Assembly (NCBI RefSeq): GCF_018070565.1
Contig: NZ_JAGPXL010000009.1
Span: forward strand, 124,001 to 188,000
DNA from: Streptomyces sp. B93
Lineage (GTDB): Bacteria > Actinomycetota > Actinomycetes > Streptomycetales > Streptomycetaceae
Direction of reading: 5' to 3'
Length of the DNA: 64,000 nt
Shown: piece after piece, positions 46,452 to 54,702 of the stretch
Position numbering within the stretch: the first letter of the stretch is position 1
Layout of the letters: each line of letters begins with the position of its first letter
Translations under genes and position numbers: made by a program
The notes under the pieces: generated by a model
Told to the model about the DNA's origin: nothing
The model's database searches: none
What the model saw: only the letters and a program-made list of their open reading frames with translations

Positions 46452-47087
46452 GTGACCTTCGGATTTGCTCCGTCCTCCGCGGCATCCACGTCGACATCCG
46501 CCGACCTGTCCGCCGCTTCCGCGAACCCCGTGGCCCGCATGCTCGAACCCGCGGAGTGGGCGGCCGCGGGGATCCCCTTGCTGCGCAACCCGCGCGAGGT
46601 CGTCAGCGGACTGCACGCGCGTCATCGGCCCAGACCGGCGACCGCGATCGTCGCGGTCCTGGACCCGGACGAGCGCCTGCGTGCCAGCGCCTCGTTCATC
46701 CGGCGCCCGGCCCCGGCGGACGGCTGGATGTTCCGCAACGCGCTCCTCTCGCAGCTGCGCCGGGTCATACCGCACGACCTGCGCCGCCGTACGCCGGTGC
46801 GCACGGCCGTGCTGCTCTACTGCCGCGAGGGCGACGCGCGTTGGACGGAGGAGGACGGCGCGTGGATGTGGGGGCTGCGTGACGCCTGCACGCTGCACGG
46901 CCTGCGCTGTGGGGCGTACATCACTCTGACCCGCGACGGCTGGCAGGTGCTCGGCGAGGGGCGCGGCGGACGCCGTCCCAGCGCGGACTCACCGCCGGAG
47001 CCCTTCGCGACCTCCGAGGCACCGCCTCCGCCACTGCGTACCGGCGGTGCCGCCTCGGAGGTCCTGCGCCGCGCGGCGGCCCGCTGA
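46452..47087 (+). CDS. Conserved actinobacterial protein of unknown function
   Basis: A 211-residue protein. The GTG at 46452 has AAGGGAGG three bases upstream. A Ser/Ala-rich start is followed by a compact domain (about 30-175) with GWMFRNALLSQLRRVIPHDLRRRTPVRTAVLLYC and WGLRDACTLHGLRCGAYITLTRDGWQVLG. The tail is Pro-rich. There is no signal peptide or membrane helix. It is divergent from recQ and shares its promoter region, which may suggest a DNA-related role. I do not recognise the family. Confidence 0.8.
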   Translation: MTFGFAPSSAASTSTSADLSAASANPVARMLEPAEWAAAGIPLLRNPREVVSGLHARHRPRPATAIVAVLDPDERLRASASFIRRPAPADGWMFRNALLSQLRRVIPHDLRRRTPVRTAVLLYCREGDARWTEEDGAWMWGLRDACTLHGLRCGAYITLTRDGWQVLGEGRGGRRPSADSPPEPFATSEAPPPPLRTGGAASEVLRRAAAR

Positions 47088-47482
47088 GCCGTCCCGGAGC
47101 TGCCCTGGCGCGGGAGCATCACGCCCCGCGCAGACCAACGGCGGGCTTCCTGTTCGTACGCGATGAGCGAGTGCGCTCCGTGCGCCGGATGCGGAATCCG
47201 TCACTGGGCGCGCGGGTGCGCCTGTACGACGGCTGCGGAGGGACCGGCCGAAGCGGGCCAGCCGCCCCGCACCCTCCGTTTTCGAGACACCGGGACCGGG
47301 ACCGCACAGCCGCGCCCGGCCGATCCGGAGATCGGCTCCAGGCACGGGCACGTCACCGCTCCGGGAGGGGGGGACGGAGCCCAGGCCGTTCGGCGCGCAT
47401 GCCGAGGCGACCACCGTGCTCCTGCCGCGACACCAGCCCGCAGCCGCCACCCGGCAGCCCTTGCGGGCGTGCCGGGAGCGGC
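47088..47482. other. Intergenic region between convergent genes
   Basis: 395 bases between two convergent stop codons. Long frames read through it (for example one beginning at 47163), but their compositions are those of shadows, with Arg/Pro-rich translations and no ribosome-binding site. I see no clear gene, repeat or strong terminator. Confidence 0.4.
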
Positions 47483-48124
47483 TCAGACGCCCGCGCCCAG
47501 TACGGCGTTGATCTGCTGCGGGTCGCCGCAGACGATCAGCAGGGCACCGGCCCGGCTGAGGGCAAGCGGGAGGGCGGCCGCGGCGACGGAGTCGGAGCCG
47601 CCGTTGACGGCGACGACCACGACCGGCCGGGACGCGGCCCGCTCGGCGACGGCGGCATCGGTGTAGAAGACGTCGTCACCGGCGTCGTGCTGCGCCCAGT
47701 ACGACGTGTCTCCGAAGGACAGTTCATGGGCGGCCCACGGGTGCGGTTCGCCGGTGGTGATCACCAGCACGTCACCCGGGGTGCGCCCGGACTCCAGCAG
47801 CAGGTCCACGGCTTCCTCGGCGGCGTCGAGCGCGCCGGCGGCGGTGGCCGGGATGAGCTGGATCTGCGGAGTCCGCGAAGCCCCGCCGGAGGGGGCGGGG
47901 GCTACGGGGCCCGACGCACCGGGCTTGGCCGCAGCCACGTCACGGGGCGTCCGCCCGACCGGCGGCGCGGGCCGGTGCGGACCGGGACGGCCGGGACGCG
48001 GCGGAGCCGCGGGGCGGGGGCCGGGTACGGGACGAGGGGTCGGCGCGGTACGGCCACTGGCCGGAGTGGCGCGGGGACCCTGGGCACTCTCGTGAATCTG
48101 AGGCTCCTCGGGGATGAGAGGCAT
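47483..48124 (-). CDS. Uncharacterised Streptomyces protein with Pro-rich N-terminus
   Basis: A 213-residue protein. The first 85 residues are Pro/Arg/Ala-rich and probably disordered. The C-terminal 120 residues are ordered, with strands such as DVLVITTGEPHPWAAHELSFG, RPVVVVAVNGG and GALLIVCGDPQQINAV, resembling an alpha/beta (Rossmann-like) fold. There is no catalytic motif I can name. It lies 69 bases after rnhB on the same strand and is probably co-transcribed. The start is an ATG with no clear ribosome-binding site. Confidence 0.75.
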   Translation of the reverse strand: MPLIPEEPQIHESAQGPRATPASGRTAPTPRPVPGPRPAAPPRPGRPGPHRPAPPVGRTPRDVAAAKPGASGPVAPAPSGGASRTPQIQLIPATAAGALDAAEEAVDLLLESGRTPGDVLVITTGEPHPWAAHELSFGDTSYWAQHDAGDDVFYTDAAVAERAASRPVVVVAVNGGSDSVAAAALPLALSRAGALLIVCGDPQQINAVLGAGV

Positions 48125-48192
48125 GAGCTGATGTTAATCAAACGTTGGTGCGGCTCGCGTCGGCGGGTGGCACATACGTGCGAGCGGAATCG

Positions 48193-48894
48193 TCAGAAAT
48201 CGAAGCCGAGCTGGCCCTCGATCTCCGGAACGCTTCCCTCCGCCCAGCTGCGGACCTTCTTGAGGTGCCGCCACTGGGGCAGCGCATCAAGATACGCCCA
48301 CGACAAACGGTGGTGCGGGGTGGGTCCCCACTCCGCCAGTGCGGCCTTGTGCACGGGCGACGGATACCCGGCGTTGTCCGCAAAACCGAAGTGTGCATGT
48401 TCGACACCCAGTTCGGCCATCATTTTGTCGCGCTGCACCTTGGCGATCACGGACGCCGCGGCGACCGCCACACAGGACTGGTCGCCCTTGATCACCGTCC
48501 GGACCCGCCAGGGAGTTCCGAGGTAGTCGTGCTTGCCGTCGAGGATCACCGCCTCCGGGCGGACCGGCAGGGCCTCCAGGGCGCGCACCGCCGCCAATCG
48601 CAGCGCCGCGGTCATGCCCAGGCTGTCGATCTCCTCCGGCGAGGCGTGCCCCAGGGCGTACGACGTCACCCACTTGTGGAGTTCCAGGGCCAGATCGGTC
48701 CGTCGCTTGACGGTGAGCAGCTTGGAGTCGGTGAGGCCTTCGGGCGGTCGACGCAGTCCGGTGACCGCCGCACAGACGGTCACGGGGCCGGCCCAGGCCC
48801 CGCGGCCCACCTCGTCGACACCGGCAATGATCTTCGCTCCGGTCGTGGCCCGCAGGGAGCGTTCGACGGTGTGAGTAGGCGGTTCGTACGGCAT
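48193..48894 (-). CDS. rnhB: Ribonuclease HII
   Basis: A 233-residue RNase HII that nicks DNA at embedded ribonucleotides. The N-terminal GVDEVGRG (25-32) gives Asp27 and Glu28, and ILDGKHDY supplies the next acidic residue. [13 protein letters not shown] and the later [11 protein letters not shown] complete the family pattern. AAGGGC precedes the ATG at 48894. The downstream Pro-rich protein may be co-transcribed. It is transcribed away from the TetR gene's 3' end on the same strand, 82 bases further on. Confidence 0.95.
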   Translation of the reverse strand: MPYEPPTHTVERSLRATTGAKIIAGVDEVGRGAWAGPVTVCAAVTGLRRPPEGLTDSKLLTVKRRTDLALELHKWVTSYALGHASPEEIDSLGMTAALRLAAVRALEALPVRPEAVILDGKHDYLGTPWRVRTVIKGDQSCVAVAAASVIAKVQRDKMMAELGVEHAHFGFADNAGYPSPVHKAALAEWGPTPHHRLSWAYLDALPQWRHLKKVRSWAEGSVPEIEGQLGFDF

Positions 48895-48976
48895 GGCGCC
48901 CTTAGCGTACGCCGCCCGGAACTCCCGGCGACACCCCGGTTCCCCTGACCCGCTTCGAACCCCGAGCGGCTCCGCC

Positions 48977-49600
48977 TCACTCCCCGGCCGGCCGTAGCAG
49001 CGGCACCATCAACTGATCGACCAGTTCGCCGATTTCCGGGTCGCTCCATTCGCAGCCGCACATCTTCGATCGGTACATCATCATGGCCGGTACCGCGTCG
49101 CAGACGTAGCCGTTCGCCGCGTCGGCCCGGACCTCTCCCCGCTCGATGCCGCGGACGATGACATCGCGCAACAGCTTGACCGTAGGCTCCACGACACCGT
49201 CGATGATGACGCTGTGGAACCGCTCCGCCTGGAGGTTGTCGCATTCGTGAATGACCGACCGCAGGGCGAGACCGGTGCGCGAGAACATGGCGTCGCGCGC
49301 CTGCCGACAGAGCGCGAGCAGGTCCTCGCGGACGCTGCCCAGGTCCTGCGCCGCTTCCAGACGGGGCAGTCCGGCCTGTAGCGCGTCGGCCACGAGGTCC
49401 TCCTTCGACGGCCAGCGGCGGTACACGGCGGCCTTGCCGGTCTGGGCGCCGGCGGCCACGCCCTCCATCGTGAGGCCGTTCCAGCCGACCGTACTGAGCT
49501 GCTCCAGCGCGGCGTCGAGAATCGCACGTTCGAGCACGGCACCGCGCCGACGGGGAGTGGCCGCCTGAGCGGAGGCGGCCGTCCAGCGCGAAGTAACCAT
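48977..49600 (-). CDS. TetR-family repressor of the divergent efflux pump
   Basis: A 207-residue TetR-type regulator. The helix-turn-helix (about 20-65) has [33 protein letters not shown]. The C-terminal ligand domain ends with [18 protein letters not shown]. The ATG at 49600 has GGAG nine bases upstream; the frame is open further back without a site. The gene is divergent from a 14-helix MFS exporter, with perfect palindromes between, so it should repress both itself and the pump until a drug-like ligand binds. Confidence 0.92.
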   Translation of the reverse strand: MVTSRWTAASAQAATPRRRGAVLERAILDAALEQLSTVGWNGLTMEGVAAGAQTGKAAVYRRWPSKEDLVADALQAGLPRLEAAQDLGSVREDLLALCRQARDAMFSRTGLALRSVIHECDNLQAERFHSVIIDGVVEPTVKLLRDVIVRGIERGEVRADAANGYVCDAVPAMMMYRSKMCGCEWSDPEIGELVDQLMVPLLRPAGE

Positions 49601-49696
49601 TCGATTGTCTCCAGCGAACAGTGGAAGCGGGGGTTCCGGGGATGCGGTGTTCGCCGCGCGAGGACGGCGGGGGACACGCAATGCCGGCGGGGCCGG

Positions 49697-49716
49697 AGTG
49701 AACGGTTGCGTTCACT
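49697..49716. promoter_or_regulatory. TetR operator 1 (overlaps pump -35)
   Basis: AGTGAACGGTTGCGTTCACT, a perfect palindrome with 8-base arms AGTGAACG/CGTTCACT. It covers the pump's probable -35 TTGCGT (49706-49711); the -10 TACCGT lies at 49730-49735 with an 18-base spacer. Confidence 0.85.
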
Positions 49717-49724
49717 ACCGGGGA

Positions 49725-49738
49725 CTCACTACCGTGAG
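49725..49738. promoter_or_regulatory. Small palindrome between the two operators
   Basis: CTCAC-TACC-GTGAG, perfect 5-base arms. It overlaps the pump's -10 and is centred about 25 and 23 bases from the two larger operators. Confidence 0.4.
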
Positions 49739-49744
49739 AACGAC

Positions 49745-49764
49745 AGTGAACGCAGCCGTTCACT
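49745..49764. promoter_or_regulatory. TetR operator 2
   Basis: AGTGAACGCAGCCGTTCACT, the same 8-base arms as operator 1, 48 bases away centre to centre. It lies just after the predicted pump transcription start. Confidence 0.85.
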
Positions 49765-49787
49765 AAAGCGCTCGTGGGGGACCCATA

Positions 49788-51335
49788 GTGACAACCTCTC
49801 AAATCCTTCAGGACACCAAACCGGGTGCGGCTCGTCGGCAGGGGCGTCCCGGCATCGCACTCACCGTCATCGCGGCCTGCCAACTCATGGTGGTACTGGA
49901 CGCGACGATTGTGAACATCGCGCTTCCGCACATTCAAGACGCGCTCCAGTTCAGCACGACCGATCTGACGTGGGTGGTCAGCGCGTACACCCTCACCTTC
50001 GGCGGTCTGCTGCTGCTGGGCGCCAGGGCCGGTGACATCCTCGGCCGCCGCCGGGTCTTCATGACCGGGATCCTGCTCTTCACCTTCGCCTCGCTGCTCG
50101 GCGGACTCGCCCAGGAGCCCTGGCAGCTGCTGGCCGCCCGGGCGCTCCAGGGCGTGGGCGGCGCGATCGCGTCGCCGACCTCGCTCGCCCTCATCACCAC
50201 CACGTTCCGTGAAGGGCCGGAGCGAAACCGCGCCTTCGGTGTCTTCGCCGCGGTCTCCGCGGGGGGTGGCGCCATCGGCCTGCTCACCGGCGGCATGCTC
50301 ACGGAATGGCTCGACTGGCGCTGGGTGCTCTTCGTCAACGTGCCCATCGGTGTGCTGATCGCCGTGCTCACCCCGCTCTACATCAACGAGTCCGAACGGC
50401 ACCCCGGGCGCTTCGACATCGCGGGTGCCCTGACATCGACGCTGGGCATGGCCTCGCTCGTGTACGGCTTCATCCGGGCGGCGGAGGAGGGCTGGCGGGA
50501 CAACCTGACCGTCGGGTCCTTCGGTGCCGCGCTGGTGCTCCTGCTGACCTTCGTGTTCACCGAGATGCGGGCCAAGGAGCCGATCACACCGCTGAAGATG
50601 TTCGCGGAACGCAACCGCTCCGGCACGTACGTGATCATGCTGAGCCTGGCCGCGGCGATGTTCGGGATGTTCTTCTACATCGTGCTGTTCGTACAGAACG
50701 TGCTCGGCTACAGCCCGATCAAGGCGGGCCTGGCCTTCCTGCCCGTCACCGTCGCGATCGTCATCGGCGCCGGTCTGTCGCAGCGCTTCCTGCCGACCCT
50801 CGGACCCAAGCCCTTCATGGTCGGCGGCTCGGCGCTGGTGGCGGTCGGGCTGGTGTGGCAGACCTTCATCAGCCCGGACAGCTCGTACGCCGGTGGTGTG
50901 CTCGGCCCCATGCTGGTGTTCGGCTTCGGAATGGGTCTGAACTTCGTGACCGCGACGGTCACCGCGGTGTCGGGGGTCGCCCCGCACGAGGCGGGTGCGG
51001 CGTCCGGCCTGCTCAACGCCACACAGCAGGTCGGCGGGTCGCTGGGGCTGTCGATCCTGACCACCGTCTTCGGCACCGCCAGCAAGAACGAGGCGGAGAA
51101 GCAGATCCCGCAGTTCCTCGCCGAGAGCACCCCCGAGCAGCAGGCGGAGTTCGCGCGGACACATCAGCTGCCCGCGCCCTGGGGCCACGAGGTGCTGGCC
51201 CAGGGGATCTCGACGGCCTTCGTCCCGGCCGCGGCGATGGCCGTGCTCGCACTGGTCACCGCCTGGCTGGTGATCCGGGTCCGCAAGAGCGACCTGGAAG
51301 CCCTCTCCGGTACGGCTGGCCCGATGGCCGGGTGA
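49788..51335 (+). CDS. EmrB/QacA-family (DHA2) multidrug efflux MFS transporter
   Basis: A 515-residue 14-helix drug:proton antiporter. Early helices carry the family motif D1 (LDATIVNIALPHIQDAL), then motif A GARAGDILGRRRVF and the motif-C-like stretch GGGAIGLLTGGML. The GTG start at 49788 is preceded by GGGGGA. The divergent TetR gene and twin palindromes show it is inducible. The substrate is unknown; related pumps export antibiotics and quaternary ammonium compounds. No secondary-metabolite genes are adjacent, so it is likely a general resistance pump. Confidence 0.94.
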   Translation: MTTSQILQDTKPGAARRQGRPGIALTVIAACQLMVVLDATIVNIALPHIQDALQFSTTDLTWVVSAYTLTFGGLLLLGARAGDILGRRRVFMTGILLFTFASLLGGLAQEPWQLLAARALQGVGGAIASPTSLALITTTFREGPERNRAFGVFAAVSAGGGAIGLLTGGMLTEWLDWRWVLFVNVPIGVLIAVLTPLYINESERHPGRFDIAGALTSTLGMASLVYGFIRAAEEGWRDNLTVGSFGAALVLLLTFVFTEMRAKEPITPLKMFAERNRSGTYVIMLSLAAAMFGMFFYIVLFVQNVLGYSPIKAGLAFLPVTVAIVIGAGLSQRFLPTLGPKPFMVGGSALVAVGLVWQTFISPDSSYAGGVLGPMLVFGFGMGLNFVTATVTAVSGVAPHEAGAASGLLNATQQVGGSLGLSILTTVFGTASKNEAEKQIPQFLAESTPEQQAEFARTHQLPAPWGHEVLAQGISTAFVPAAAMAVLALVTAWLVIRVRKSDLEALSGTAGPMAG

Positions 51336-51667
51336 CCGACGCGTAGGGCGACTGCCTGCCGTGCCTGGCTGCGGACGGGCGGCGGCGGGAGGGACGGCAA
51401 CGGGACGAGTGGGAATGGGGCGGGTGGCGGCGGCACACGCCGACCGGCGCCCGCTTCCGACCGGGGCCGGTCCCGCCGCCAGGGCACCGGCGATCACGAA
51501 CAGCACGAGCACAGCCACCCACCACCCCTCCATGACACCCCCACTCGCCCACAGAAATCCACCGGTCGCACCGGTTGCACCGGTCGCACAGCGGATGTCA
51601 TCACAACGAGCGGGCAGTCACGGAGAGTTCCCACCGCACACGGAAAGTCGCGACGCGTTCCCGGTGC
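51336..51667. other. Intergenic region after the efflux pump
   Basis: 332 bases between convergent genes. It holds a 9-bp tandem repeat (51560-51586). On the minus strand a frame opens at 51533 with a hydrophobic start (MEGWWVAVLVLFVIAGALAAG) and GGGGG just before it, but has no stop for 2.7 kb, so I do not call it. No strong terminator is seen. Confidence 0.4.
51560..51586. repeat. 9-bp tandem repeat CACCGGTYG x3
   Basis: CACCGGTCG, CACCGGTTG, CACCGGTCG in direct succession, followed by a partial CACA. It lies in the gap between the pump and the ADP-ribosylglycohydrolase gene, in no convincing gene. Confidence 0.85.
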
Positions 51668-52579
51668 CTAGCCCTGCGCGGCGGTCGGCATCCAGTCCGG
51701 GAACGACTCCGTCCGCTCCGCCCAGGCGGCGGGCGGCGCACCCGCCTTCCCCGCGGCGACGACACCGCCCACGATGGCGCAGGTGGTGTCCACGTCCCCA
51801 CCCACCTGGGCGGTCGTCCAGAAGGCGGTCTCATAGTCGCTCAGGGACCGGGCGGCCGACCACAGCGCGAACGGCACCGTGTCGTGCGCCGTCGTACGCC
51901 GTCCGCAGCCGAGCACCGCCGCGACCGTGGCGGCGTCACCGTAGTCGAGCATGTCCCGGGCGCGGCGCAGTCCCGCGCCGACGGCGCTCTTGGGGACGAG
52001 GGCGATGACGCCGTCGAGCAGCGCTTCGGCGCTGGGCGGTCCGCCGGGGGCCGCGGCCAGCGCGGCGGCGGCAGCCACGGCCATGGCGCCGACGACGGCC
52101 TCGCGGTGCTGGTGCGTGGGATAGGCCGAGATCTCCGCCTGGTGTGTGGCCTGCTCCGGATCGGAGGCGTACCAGGCACCCAGCGGGGCGATCCGCATCG
52201 CCGCGCCGTTGCCCCAGGACCCCTGTCCGTTGAAGAGCGCGGCGGCCAGCTCCCGCCAGTCGCCACCCTCGCGCACGAGCCGCAGCAGCCGGTTGACCGC
52301 GGGACCGTACCCCCGGTCGAAGTCATGGTGCTCGGCGAAGGAGCGGGCCAGGGCGTCCTGGTCGATGCGGTGGTGGGCGGCGAGGACGGCGACCACGGAG
52401 CACGCCATTTCCGTGTCGTCGGTCCACTGCCAGGGTGCGGCGGGCAGCTCGCGGCGCTTCAGCAGCGGATAGTTCACCGGGACGAAGAACTGTGAGCCCA
52501 GCGCGTCTCCCACCGCGAGTCCGCGCAGGCTGGCCAGGGCGCGGTCCAGGCGCCGGTCGGAGGAGGAGTCAGCGGTCAT
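51668..52579 (-). CDS. ADP-ribosylglycohydrolase family protein
   Basis: A 303-residue member of the DraG/ARH family, which removes ADP-ribose from proteins or small molecules. The di-magnesium site is visible: WTDDTEM near residue 52 and GGDVDTTCAIVGG near residue 265, with GDALG at the start. The protein is cytoplasmic. It starts 12 bases after the histidine phosphatase gene, so the two are in one operon. The modified target is unknown; possible targets are arginine-ADP-ribosylated proteins or O-acetyl-ADP-ribose. Confidence 0.92.
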   Translation of the reverse strand: MTADSSSDRRLDRALASLRGLAVGDALGSQFFVPVNYPLLKRRELPAAPWQWTDDTEMACSVVAVLAAHHRIDQDALARSFAEHHDFDRGYGPAVNRLLRLVREGGDWRELAAALFNGQGSWGNGAAMRIAPLGAWYASDPEQATHQAEISAYPTHQHREAVVGAMAVAAAAALAAAPGGPPSAEALLDGVIALVPKSAVGAGLRRARDMLDYGDAATVAAVLGCGRRTTAHDTVPFALWSAARSLSDYETAFWTTAQVGGDVDTTCAIVGGVVAAGKAGAPPAAWAERTESFPDWMPTAAQG

Positions 52580-52591
52580 CGCTCTGCCACT

Positions 52592-53251
52592 CTATCCGGT
52601 GATCCCGTACGGTTCCGGGTCCCGCCAGCGTTCGAACGGCCGGTCGAGCACGTACTTGCCGTCGTCTCCCAGAACGAGCATCCGCACCTCACCGTTCCCC
52701 GGATTGGACAGCGACTCGAACTCCGCGACGGTCCAGTGGAACCAGCGCATGCAGAACAGGCGCATGGCCAGGCCGTGGGTCACTATCAGTACGTTCGGCG
52801 GGTGGTCGGGCGCCTCGAAGCTGCGGAACAGGCTCTCCAGGAAGCCGCCGACCCGGTCGTAGACGTCGGCGCCGCTCTCCCCCTGGGCGAAGCGGTAGAA
52901 GAAGTGCCCGTAGGCGTCCCGGTACGCCTTCTGGAGGCGTACGTCGTCCCGGTCCTGCCAGTTTCCCCAGTCCTGCTCCCGCAGCCGGGGTTCCTCGCGC
53001 ACCCGTATCCGCTCGGGGTCGAGGCGGAAGGCGTGGAGGGTCTCGTGCGTACGCCGGTAGGGGGAGACGTAGACGCTGACGCGTTCCCGCCCGAACAGCT
53101 CGCGCAGTTGTTTGCCCGTCTCCTCGGCCTGCCGTCGGCCACGCTCGGTCAGGGCGAGCGCGTGGTCGGGCTCGCGCTCGTACACGGAGTCGTCGATATT
53201 GCCCGTTGACTCGCCGTGCCGGACAAGGACGATGCGCCGTGGTCGTGCCAT
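52592..53251 (-). CDS. Histidine phosphatase family protein (phosphoglycerate mutase-like)
   Basis: A 219-residue branch-1 histidine phosphatase. The nucleophile is His12 in LVRHGES, the later Arg is in SPYRRTHET, and the second His is in IVTHGLAMRLF. The family acts on sugar phosphates, phosphoesters or nucleotides; a mutase role is unlikely from length. The ATG is at 53251. It is the first gene of a short operon with ADP-ribosylglycohydrolase, 82 bases after the DUF4937 gene on the same strand. Confidence 0.92.
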   Translation of the reverse strand: MARPRRIVLVRHGESTGNIDDSVYEREPDHALALTERGRRQAEETGKQLRELFGRERVSVYVSPYRRTHETLHAFRLDPERIRVREEPRLREQDWGNWQDRDDVRLQKAYRDAYGHFFYRFAQGESGADVYDRVGGFLESLFRSFEAPDHPPNVLIVTHGLAMRLFCMRWFHWTVAEFESLSNPGNGEVRMLVLGDDGKYVLDRPFERWRDPEPYGITG

Positions 53252-53333
53252 GCCGGAAACCCTAGATCGACTGACGGCGGGTCGAGCACCCGTACGGGCT
53301 CCATACGGCGTAGGTCACACATTTTCTCCACCG

Positions 53334-53939
53334 TCAGACGGTCCAGGTCGGCTCCATGTCGACGATGTCGCCCGTGAGGGCGGCTATGTCCGCCTCGGTC
53401 TGTGCGCGCAGCGCGAGCCGCTCCACGCGCTCGGTGCGGTACTTGCCGTGCTCGGCGGCCGACTTCCACATCGAAAGGATGAGGAACTCGTTGCCGGGTG
53501 CCTCGCCGAACAGTCCCCGGACCATGCCGGGTGAACCGGCCATCGCGGGGTTCCAGACCTTCTCCTGCATGAGCGTGAAGTGCTCGGCGCGCTCCTCGTG
53601 GACGCGGCAGTGGGCCACACGGATCAGGTCCGCGTCCGTGAAGCGCGGTTCGAAGCCGGTCTTCACGTCGAAGCGGTGGTCGAACAGGGTGGCCTGCGCG
53701 TCCTTGAAGGTGCCCGACTGGGTTGCCGCGAGCCGGTCATGGGAGCGCGCCATGAACGAGTCGTAGAAGGCACGGCTCTCCCAGAAGGCGAAGACGTGCG
53801 CCACCCCCGGGCGCCCGCGGCTCCAACCACCGCCCTGCCCCCGGAATCCCGGCTCCCCCAGAAGCCCCGCCCACTTTCGCTGCCCCCGCTCGAAGCCGCG
53901 GCGGTCCACCACGGTGCAGCGAATCCACTTGACCAGCAC
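53334..53939 (-). CDS. DUF4937 protein (YdbC-like, ABM-fold)
   Basis: A 201-residue protein of the DUF4937 family. It begins LVKWIRCTVVDRRGFERGQRKWAGL and contains WSRGRPGVAHVFAFWESRAFYDSFM, a dimeric alpha/beta-barrel-like pattern. A second half repeats the fold (AHCRVHEERAEHFTLMQE...FLILSMWKSAAEHGKY). The function is unknown; related proteins are listed with stress or antibiotic-monooxygenase-like families. The GTG at 53939 has no strong ribosome-binding site. It is divergent from a TerD gene across 149 bases. Confidence 0.82.
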   Translation of the reverse strand: MLVKWIRCTVVDRRGFERGQRKWAGLLGEPGFRGQGGGWSRGRPGVAHVFAFWESRAFYDSFMARSHDRLAATQSGTFKDAQATLFDHRFDVKTGFEPRFTDADLIRVAHCRVHEERAEHFTLMQEKVWNPAMAGSPGMVRGLFGEAPGNEFLILSMWKSAAEHGKYRTERVERLALRAQTEADIAALTGDIVDMEPTWTV

Positions 53940-54088
53940 CGCGCCATCGTAAGGCCAGGGGACGTGGCCTCGGTCACGCTCAGGCGGAGATCACGCGGGC
54001 GGTACGGCACGCGCGCGTGGCAGGATGGACAACCAGCCTGATATGTCCGCCAATTGGCGCTGAGGCACACGGAGAAGGGGGAAGTCCG

Positions 54089-54622
54089 GTGAACGGCCTC
54101 ATCAAGGGGATCCACAAGGTCGAGGTCTCGGTGAAGTGGGATCCCAGTCCGGCGGGGCAGCCGCCCACCGATCTGGACATAGTCGCCGCGACCTACCACG
54201 CGACGGATCCGTACGGCGATCCCGCCCATGTGGTGCACTTCGACAGCCGTTCCCCCGACGGCACCATCCATCTGAACCGCGACAGCAAGGACGGCAAGGG
54301 CTTCGGCTGGGACGAGGTCCTGACGGTGGAGTTCGACCGGATCGACAAGCGGTACGCGCGCGTGGTGGTCGGTGTCGTCATCCAGCAGCGCCCCGGTCCG
54401 CGGACGTTCGTCAGCGTGATCAACCCGGCGCTGCTCATCCGCGAGGGGTACACCGACCTCGCCACGGACGACTTCGGTGCCGTGCTCGGTGCGACCGCGG
54501 CGACGGTGGCGGAGTTCGTTCGCGACGACTCCGGGGCGTGGGACTTCCGTCCGGGCGTCCACGGCTTCGAGGACGACCCGGCCTCCTTCACCCGCGTCAT
54601 GGGGGCGCACCGCCGCCCCTGA
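54089..54622 (+). CDS. TerD family protein
   Basis: A 177-residue TerD-domain protein, calcium-binding in characterised members and linked to tellurite resistance, stress response and differentiation in Streptomyces. It has LIKGIHKVEVSVKWDPS at the start, the D-rich LDIVAATYHATDPYG, and FDSRSPDGTIHLNRDSKDGKGFGWDE, where the Ca-binding acidic residues cluster. The GTG at 54089 has GAAGGGGGA seven bases upstream. It lacks the conserved ter cluster around it and stands alone on the plus strand before a YrhB-type gene. Confidence 0.88.
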   Translation: MNGLIKGIHKVEVSVKWDPSPAGQPPTDLDIVAATYHATDPYGDPAHVVHFDSRSPDGTIHLNRDSKDGKGFGWDEVLTVEFDRIDKRYARVVVGVVIQQRPGPRTFVSVINPALLIREGYTDLATDDFGAVLGATAATVAEFVRDDSGAWDFRPGVHGFEDDPASFTRVMGAHRRP

Positions 54623-54702
54623 ACCGATGACGAGGAGGGCACCGGCCTCGTGACCGGCGCCCTCCTCCTCAGGGACTACTTTGCTGGCCGAGAGAGGGGC
54701 CC

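Noticed and set aside
47163..47666. Plus-strand cysteine-containing frame (MSECAPCAGCGIRHW...)
   Set aside because: It has no ribosome-binding site, runs into the antisense of the next gene and has a shadow-like composition.
51256..51533. Minus-strand frame starting with a hydrophobic segment (MEGWWVAVLVLFVIAGALAAG) after the efflux pump
   Set aside because: The frame has no stop for about 2.7 kb and soon runs antisense to the pump gene; a small membrane protein would need a frameshift that I cannot show.
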